Source: Grifola frondosa (Eukaryota > Basidiomycota > Agaricomycetes > Polyporales > Grifolaceae). Taken from it: 64,000 bases of DNA. Made by a program: the position numbers and the translations under genes. The stretch lies in the NCBI GenBank assembly GCA_001683735.1, contig LUGG01000002.1, forward strand, positions 3,410,001 to 3,474,000, given 5' to 3'. Of the stretch, positions 58,227-64,000 are shown one piece after another; position 1 is the first letter of the stretch, and each line of letters opens with the position of its first letter. The notes under the pieces were generated by a model, which searched no databases, had not been told where the DNA came from, and saw only the letters and a program-made list of their open reading frames with translations.

Positions 58227-59420
58227 AGAAACTTCCAGCTAAAGTTACAGGCTCCACAAGAAATGCACTTATCCACTCGTTCAGAGCCTGGAAAGGTTCC
58301 CTCTTTGTACCTAAATCAATGCATGGAGCATTAAAATGGACCAAATCTGAGCCATTTGAAAATGAGGAACCTGAATCAGAGTTGCCCTGGAACATTGTTA
58401 CACGTCAGAAGGCAGACAAAAAGACTAAAAATCAAGAGCAACCGAGGAGAAAATATCTTTACCTCGTGGTCAAAAGGATATTAGTCTTTTTGTAAGTGCT
58501 AAAGGTACCAGCACTTTAAACACCATAAGCATTGATCAAGGTGGTTTAAAAAGTGGCAAGCGCAAAAGAGATGTGAAGTCTGAAACTGTGGAAGACACAG
58601 ATGAACGTAAAGTTAAAAAGTCTAGATTACATAGCAATCTGATTTATTAACTTATGCTTCACCCATCGCTTTTCAGTGGGATGCTGACAACTATAGCTGT
58701 GCATATGATACTTTATTCTCTTATCTTATTTTCAGTATACTGTGAACTACAGAAAGGTGGATGTCAGAAGTGGTTAATCAGAATGGACTTTTGAGATCAT
58801 TTACGGCTGCATTTCAACGAAAGGCAAATCTTACATGATATAGATGCAGAATCATTTCCACTCACAGGACATCGTGGCAGTGAACTTTTTTCACTATTAA
58901 AATGTATGCTAGAAGTGAACGCTGTGTTGAACGTACTCTTTGCTGTCAGCATTGTCATATTGACTTGGAAGCTGAAGAGGATAATACATTTTATGGGATT
59001 GCTCAAAAGTCATATGGAATGAATATCCTACAAAGCTTGGCTCACATAAAGAGAGGACTATGAAAGAGTGGCTTACTCCGTTATTCAACCGACCCATTGC
59101 TCAAAATTGTGACAAATGTAAAGGCAACATATTTTAAACGAGTTGAATTTTCACAAAATCCAAACTTTGTATGCTTCATTACTAATGGTACACGTATTAA
59201 ATTTAATCATATGATTAATCTGAATGAGGACACAGAGGCATACAGATTGTGTGAAATTATATACTTTGGTGATTTTCACTTTACATCCAGAATCATCGAG
59301 ACAGATGGTAAGACTTAGTATAATGATGGTGTGGAATTAGGCAGAAGGTCAAAATTTCAAGGGAAAATTGATGAATGGATGCAACAAAACTTAGTAGAGC
59401 TAAAAAGAGAAAGAGTAGTG
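58227..59420 (+). pseudogene. C-terminal cysteine-peptidase-like part of Helitron 2 protein
   Basis: Follows the helicase on the same strand. It begins with TRNALIHSFRAWKGSLFVP and ESELPWNIVTRQKADKKTK, then a Lys-rich linker (GLKSGKRKRDVK, KKSRL). Next is FQWDADNYSCAYDTLFSYL, with Cys at 58698-58700. A Cys/His-rich block CCQHCHIDLEAEEDNTFYG follows near 58942. The final part reads EIIYFGDFHFTSRIIETDGK, with His at 59277-59279, then stop TAG where Trp is expected and YNDGVELGRRS. The NYSCAYD block, and H-F-T-S-R-I-I-x-x-D-G-x-x-W-x-x-D, resemble the Cys and His boxes of ubiquitin-specific-protease-like enzymes. That is inference, not an established assignment. Several frameshifts occur. Confidence 0.5.
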
Positions 59421-60364
59421 TAGCTATATATACTAAGTTGTAAGATTCAATGTGAATGACTCCAAATTTGTATATTGTATCATATCAAGCTTGTAAAAAT
59501 ACTAATGTATTAGTTGAACCTAAGTGTTCCAATTTATGAATGTCGATGATCCATACCATAATATTACAATTACTTATTTATAATGTAGAAAAATGAATTA
59601 ACAAGCAATAGTTTACATAATAAGTTTGATACTTTGCAAAGGCAGGCATCTTGTAAAAACAGTAAGAGAAGATTATCTATAATATATTAGAATACAAGAT
59701 AAATAATAATATAATTAATATTCAATTGCCTTGTAAAAATGCTAACATGTTAGTTAAATCCACATGCTTCAATATATACATGTGAATGATCTATACTATG
59801 TTTCTACAATTATTTATTTACAATATATAATGGATTAATTGATAGTCAATAGTTTAAATCATGAGTTTAGCACTCTACAAAGATAGACATATTGTCGAGA
59901 GGGTGGGAGAAGGTCATATATAATATTTTAAAATAAACAAAAGATTAAATAATCATAAAATTAATCATCTTCCTCATCAATCGTACCTGCCATGCAAAGC
60001 AATGGCCCTTTAAAACCAAGTTATTTAGGATGATGGATATCGGTCTTATTAATTGATATAGGCACTCAGCATTACGAGAATTGGTGATTGGCAAGATGCT
60101 AAAGGATGTTCAACCCGACATTCATTTGCATTGGTCTCAGATGTAGGATACCAATAAACAGATTCTTGGAATTTGATTGAAAAGTTGTACATATGATATA
60201 CATGAGAAGATCTGCTGGGAAACAGTGGGGAAGATCCAGGACGGCAATGGACTACTTGGCAGCGGGCGTCCAGGCACTCGAGGACTGGAGTACAGCCGCT
60301 CACGCATTAAATTACAGATGTTCCCATGGACAACTAAATCCCAGTCTCCAACTGTATGGGCATG
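59421..60364. repeat. Direct repeat of about 235 bp and AT-rich flank
   Basis: Two diverged tandem copies: about 59490-59725 and 59733-59960 share CTTGTAAAAAT, ATTAGTTRAAYC, TGATCYATAC, ATTTATTTAYAAT and CAATAGTTTA in the same order. 59960-60364 contains no recognised gene. Confidence 0.6.
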
Positions 60365-60750
60365 TAGTGTTGCTGCAGCTAAGTTAGGTATAAATGATAT
60401 ATGACACATAATGTGCGCAATTTTTCAGATATCACAGAGATCTCACATTTATTTTGTAGCTTAGATATAGCGGCATATGCTTGCCAAAGGTCAAAATTTT
60501 ATATCTCATATTGATGGAGATATGGCCAAAAGGCTGACTGCAAAGTCCGACTTTTTATTCAGTTTTTTTTTCTTACCAATGTAACTAAAATTGAAACATA
60601 TCAAAGACAATTATGCAAATGGTTGTGTTACATTTCAATACATATACATCTTAGCTATTAGTTTCAATTAAAATCATGTCACTAGCTGCAAACCCCACAT
60701 CAGAATATTTAAAAAGCTGAAACAGGTGTGACTAAGCCATGGCAACACTA
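60365..60750 (-). mobile_element. hAT-like MITE, copy 4
   Basis: A 386-bp copy in the orientation of copy 2, starting TAGTGTTGCTGCAGCTAAGT and ending AAGCCATGGCAACACTA. Unlike the other three copies it has no target duplication: left flank TGGGCATG, right flank TTTTGGCT. Confidence 0.88.
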
Positions 60751-61138
60751 TTTTGGCTTGGTTTGTATTTGGAATAAAGTTTCATGTATAAACTGTTGAT
60801 TAATATTTAATATCTTACTGATGAATTAAACATATGTTATTCTTCAAGTTCTGGTGTGCATCCAGACTTCACAAAATTTAAGATGTCAGATTTGTATATA
60901 ATATTCATTTGTATCTCGGGTCTTACCTCACATTCAGATTGAAGCAGCTTAAAAAATGTTAGTTGTCATTTGCTCTCTGTTGAAACTGTAGTTTGTATGT
61001 AAAATTCTGACTCAAATATTCGTCCATGTGCAAAGATTGAGTATGTACTCAATTTGTTTGTCAAACAGTTATAATACATTTTTTTCTTATTTAGACTATA
61101 ATACTATCACTACTTAAATAGTAGAATAGCAAAAGTGT
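60751..61138. other. AT-rich spacer
   Basis: No feature recognised. Confidence 0.3.
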
Positions 61139-61682
61139 TAAGGGGTGACTTAAGTCCAGCTTGAGCCAGCTTAAGGTGCCATCCCAAATTGGGCGAGATG
61201 TTCTACCATCACATTCTTAATGCATTAATGTGATGTCACTGGCTGGTGATGCTTTATAGGACAGAACATATCTCTAGTGTTTTAAGCTATGCTAAGATGT
61301 ATTTGAATTTAAGACTGTAGCAGGGCACATGAGCCTATGCATTCTGATGCCACTAGAGATGGGAAAGGATATGCTGATTCAGCATATGCCATCCTTATTG
61401 TGACAATGATGAGCAGATATGCAATATAGGTCACATAGCCTTATTCATGCTGGCTGATTGGCTCACACCCCTCAATATTTGATTGTAACATACTCTATCT
61501 AATAATATCTGAAGTGTCAGTGTCCGTGGGCATAGGTTACAGCTGAATCACATCGCGAAATACACATACACACATCAATAATCATAGGAACGTGACCGTG
61601 TCCCTCGTTACCGGTCAAGGCAGCTCACTTAAGCTACCTTAAGCTCACCTTGATACCAACTTGATCAACTTAAGTTCACATG
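61139..61682. mobile_element. Possible inverted-repeat element
   Basis: GGGTGACTTAAGTCCAGCTT at the left edge and the inverse of TGTGAACTTAAGTTGATCAA at the right edge are roughly complementary, and CTTAAG motifs cluster at both ends. No target duplication was found. Confidence 0.3.
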
Positions 61683-62032
61683 CCGGAAGGCAAGATACCT
61701 CGCCTTAAGGTTACCTTCAACTTCCAGCAACACTACTCCCAGCAGCGCGTACGTCATCGACTGTCGCGCGGCGATCTGCCGATTTGCATTTTTGGCCCGC
61801 CCGTCGCAGACCTCCTTGGGCGACGGCCGATTTTCTAGATAAACCCAAACCCTTGTCTGACTTAGCCTTTTTATGCTCCAAATTGGTAGCGTAAGATGAA
61901 GGACAGTACAAATTATAGGTGCCGGCCACTCCGTGGAACGCGCGTGCAAACAGCATCGAGCGCTGAGGCTCAGAACTCCATCCGCGGCGTCCACCTTCCC
62001 TCCTACGAAGCGTCGCTTCCCCAACCCGACTG

Positions 62033-63318
62033 CTATTTCTTCCTGAGAAATGGCGGGCTTAAAGCTTCCTTGAGTGCTTTCATGGTCTCCTGTTGTGCCT
62101 TCTCCACTTCTACCGCACGCGTGGTTAATCTGTCGAGGAGGCCCTGGATCGCAATTTCATCGGAGGCAAGCGCCAAAGCCGATGCAGTGGAGGAAGCAAG
62201 CGTCGGAGCCAACGCCGTTGAGGAAATGGCTGCGGCGGCGGGTTGGGCCGGAGAAGAGGACCCGGAGGACTAGCCACCGATGGGGTGTTCGAGCCCGATA
62301 CCCGCTGGGACATGACGTAGTCGTAAGGGGGGGAATCTCTTCCACCTCGCCGTCTGAATCGGAAAGTACTTGCCTAGGCGTTCGGCGAACTCGGGAGCTG
62401 GGGCGTGAGCGAGCGAAGGTGCGGGCTCATCCTCCTCAGAGCTAAGTTCGTTATGCCAAGATCGATGGAGGGGCCAGCGATCTTGGGGGGCTGGGGCCTG
62501 CAAAGAGAGCTAGAGCGCCGTTGGCCAATGAGGAACTCAGCTCACCTCGCCGAAATAATTTCTATCACCTCCACCGATGATGATGAAGTCGAGAGGGGGC
62601 GTTTGGGACGTTTTGCGGGGGCGGGAGTGGGAACAGCTGCGACCCTGGTCCTCTTGGCCAATGCAGCGCTTGCATCCGCCTCTCCTCCGTCGACCTCTGC
62701 GGGCGCTTGGCAGCTCTTGCTCCTGCAACGGTAGCTCCCGCTTCTGCAACAGATATCAGCTGACTTGCAGCCTCGCTCGACCTTGCCACTTACCTTCCCA
62801 CCAGCGGTTTTCTCCAAGCCCCGACGTCTGCGAGGGTTTCTGTCGTGGCCGCGGCCCTCCAACCCTCCGCGATCCTGCCATCTTCCTTGCGGATGGACTT
62901 GAAGTCGATCGTCCGACCGGACTTCTGAGCATCTGCGCTTTCAGCGACGGCGCTCAGCATGAGGAGGGTGGGGTGCACAGACTCCTTGCGGGCAACGCAG
63001 CCATGGAGGCAGGCAACGCCTGCTTCCTAGAAGGCCGTTAGCGCAACGATAGCCCTGGAAAGAAAACGAGCTCGCACCACTTCTTTGCGGAACGACGCCT
63101 GAAGTTGAGGGTCGTCCGGATCCTGGGCGGCAAGTGCGAAGGCCAGGGACCTCTCTATCCTGACAAGATGAATGTGAAATGCTGTTGTCGAAGTTGACAT
63201 TGCGCAGACGTGAGCGTTCAAGTTTAAGCACGCGGCTCCCAGGCCGAACTGGGTGTGCCGCCGCCTGCCCCACCACGCCGACATCTTGCCGCCCGCGTTT
63301 GCGATAAGCGCCTGCCAT
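62033..63318 (-). pseudogene. Multi-exon gene of unknown function, broken
   Basis: GC-rich minus-strand gene. It starts MAGAYRKRGRQDVGVVGQ (63318). The main block reads RIERSLAFALAAQDPDDPQ, KEVVRARFLSRAIVALTAF, stop TAG, EAGVACLHGCVARKESV, DAQKSGRTIDFKSIRKEDGR and ATTETLADVGAWRK. A 50-nt intron (GTAAGTGGC to TTGCAG, about 62753-62802) and a 48-nt intron (GTGAGCTGA to TTTGCAG, about 62500-62547) are clear. After SDGEVEEIP a C7 run shifts the frame into PPYDYVMSQRVSGSNTPS; a C-terminal Ala/Ser-rich segment and a coiled-coil-like helix (AVEVEKAQQETMKALKEAL) end at TAG 62033-62035. The TAG and the C-run make it a likely pseudogene. No function is known to me. Confidence 0.6.
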
Positions 63319-63499
63319 TACTAATTAAAGTTTTTGAAAAAACTAAATTAAATTAGTGCAGGACCTACGAGACTTTTCAAGTTTGAATGTTCGAACAGCA
63401 TATACATTCACTACGGTCCCGGGAATTGTCAGATATGGATCGATGTCAAATCCGAGGAAGATCCGGGCATGGTAAATCTTGTAAGCCATCTGGGATATG
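63319..63499. other. AT-rich spacer
   Basis: Sequence between the broken gene and the MITE; no feature seen. Confidence 0.3.
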
Positions 63500-63764
63500 C
63501 TGTACATTACAGACCAACTCGGCGCCGGTTGTGACCTGTGACCCATGGCACCCAATCCGGCGCCGCGGCGCGACCGCTTGAGATGTGTGACCGCCGGCCC
63601 AAAACGGCGGCGACGTTGCCGCGCCGCAGGCGCAGAAAATTTGGCAGAGGCGACATGCGGCGCCACAGCCGGCCGAACCGCTTGTGACCTGTGACTACGC
63701 CAAAATCCGGCGCGTCGAGGGTCCTTGTGACCTGTGACGCGCCGAGTTGGTCTGTAATGTACAG
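63500..63764. mobile_element. GC-rich TIR MITE with GTGACCTGTGAC repeats
   Basis: 265 bp with ends CTGTACATTACAGACCAACT and its inverse; inverted similarity runs through CTCGGCGC. Inside, GTGACCTGTGAC occurs at about 63531, 63689 and 63728. The right flank is TA; the left flank is TG, possibly a mutated TA. Neither strand encodes a transposase. Confidence 0.8.
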
Positions 63765-64000
63765 TATACTCTCAGAAAGGCCAATCATGTCGGGATACAA
63801 CTTGTATGTAGCCTGGGGGCTGAATCAGCAAAATATCTCCTTCAATCTTCCACGTATCTTCAAATATTCTGGGTTGGATTGAAACATGATACGTGATACA
63901 CGAAGGAGTGCAGGATTCAAACAAGATAGTATTTCGCGTATATAATAAGATCAAATTCAACTGAATTTCAACATACGGCGCCGCACAATGCATGAAAGAA
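63765..64000. other. AT-rich end of window
   Basis: No gene or repeat recognised. Confidence 0.3.

Noticed and set aside
52501..59420. LINE or Polinton as the source of this coding block
   Set aside because: HUH, Rep Tyr and Pif1-like motifs identify a Helitron; no reverse transcriptase or family-B polymerase motifs are present.

Overview
The window is a transposon graveyard from a basidiomycete genome, most likely an Agaricomycete. Three things point there: Plavaka-type (CACTA-like) transposases, DUF6589 and DUF6698-like proteins beside a RecQ-like helicase, and Helitrons encoding Rep/Pif1 proteins; the genes also carry many introns of about 42-60 bp. I see no intact cellular housekeeping gene. 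Family names come from recognising motifs by eye, not from a search.

Layout. 1-7.5 kb: a decayed Plavaka-like transposase on the minus strand, split by a 3.3-kb foldback element (A, 3750-7061) whose 1.2-kb inverted arms are built of 38-bp tandem units. 8.5-12.8 kb: two copies of an 8-bp-TSD (hAT-like) MITE, an 860-bp Tc1-like foldback and a TA-target MITE. 12.3-43.5 kb: one large composite (B). Its inverted arms, more than 1 kb and almost identical where aligned, flank a DUF6698-like gene and a divergently transcribed Plavaka transposase. The left arm carries a Ty1/Copia retrotransposon (13464-23978, 5-bp TSD), and that element's 5' LTR carries a 5.66-kb DNA transposon (13559-19214, 150-bp TIRs, 9-bp TSD) encoding a DUF6589 protein and a RecQ-like helicase facing each other. 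The right arm carries a 9.95-kb Helitron (33184-43131, precise A|T insertion). That Helitron is itself hit by a hAT-like MITE and by an unidentified 2-kb insert, and it ends with an unbroken four-exon gene.

43.5-48 kb: a tRNA-like (SINE-type) fragment, a third degenerate copy (C) of the core sequence shared by A and B, and a GGGCC-rich degenerate repeat. 48.2-50.8 kb: a GC-rich island with a frameshifted gene relic on the minus strand. 51-59.5 kb: a second, frameshifted Helitron Rep/helicase followed by a possible cysteine-peptidase domain. 59.5-64 kb: a direct repeat, the fourth hAT-like MITE, a second GC-rich island with a broken multi-exon gene, and a GC-rich TIR MITE.

The most interesting object is the DUF6589 + RecQ element. 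Its ends, target duplication and empty site can all be read directly, so it behaves like a mobile DNA transposon, and DUF6589 is the best transposase candidate. Nearly every difference between its paired ends, and between the Copia LTRs, is a CpG transition, and most Helitron 1 stop codons fall where arginine is expected. This fits decay driven by cytosine methylation. Very frequent one-base frameshifts in otherwise conserved proteins could be real decay or residual sequencing error.
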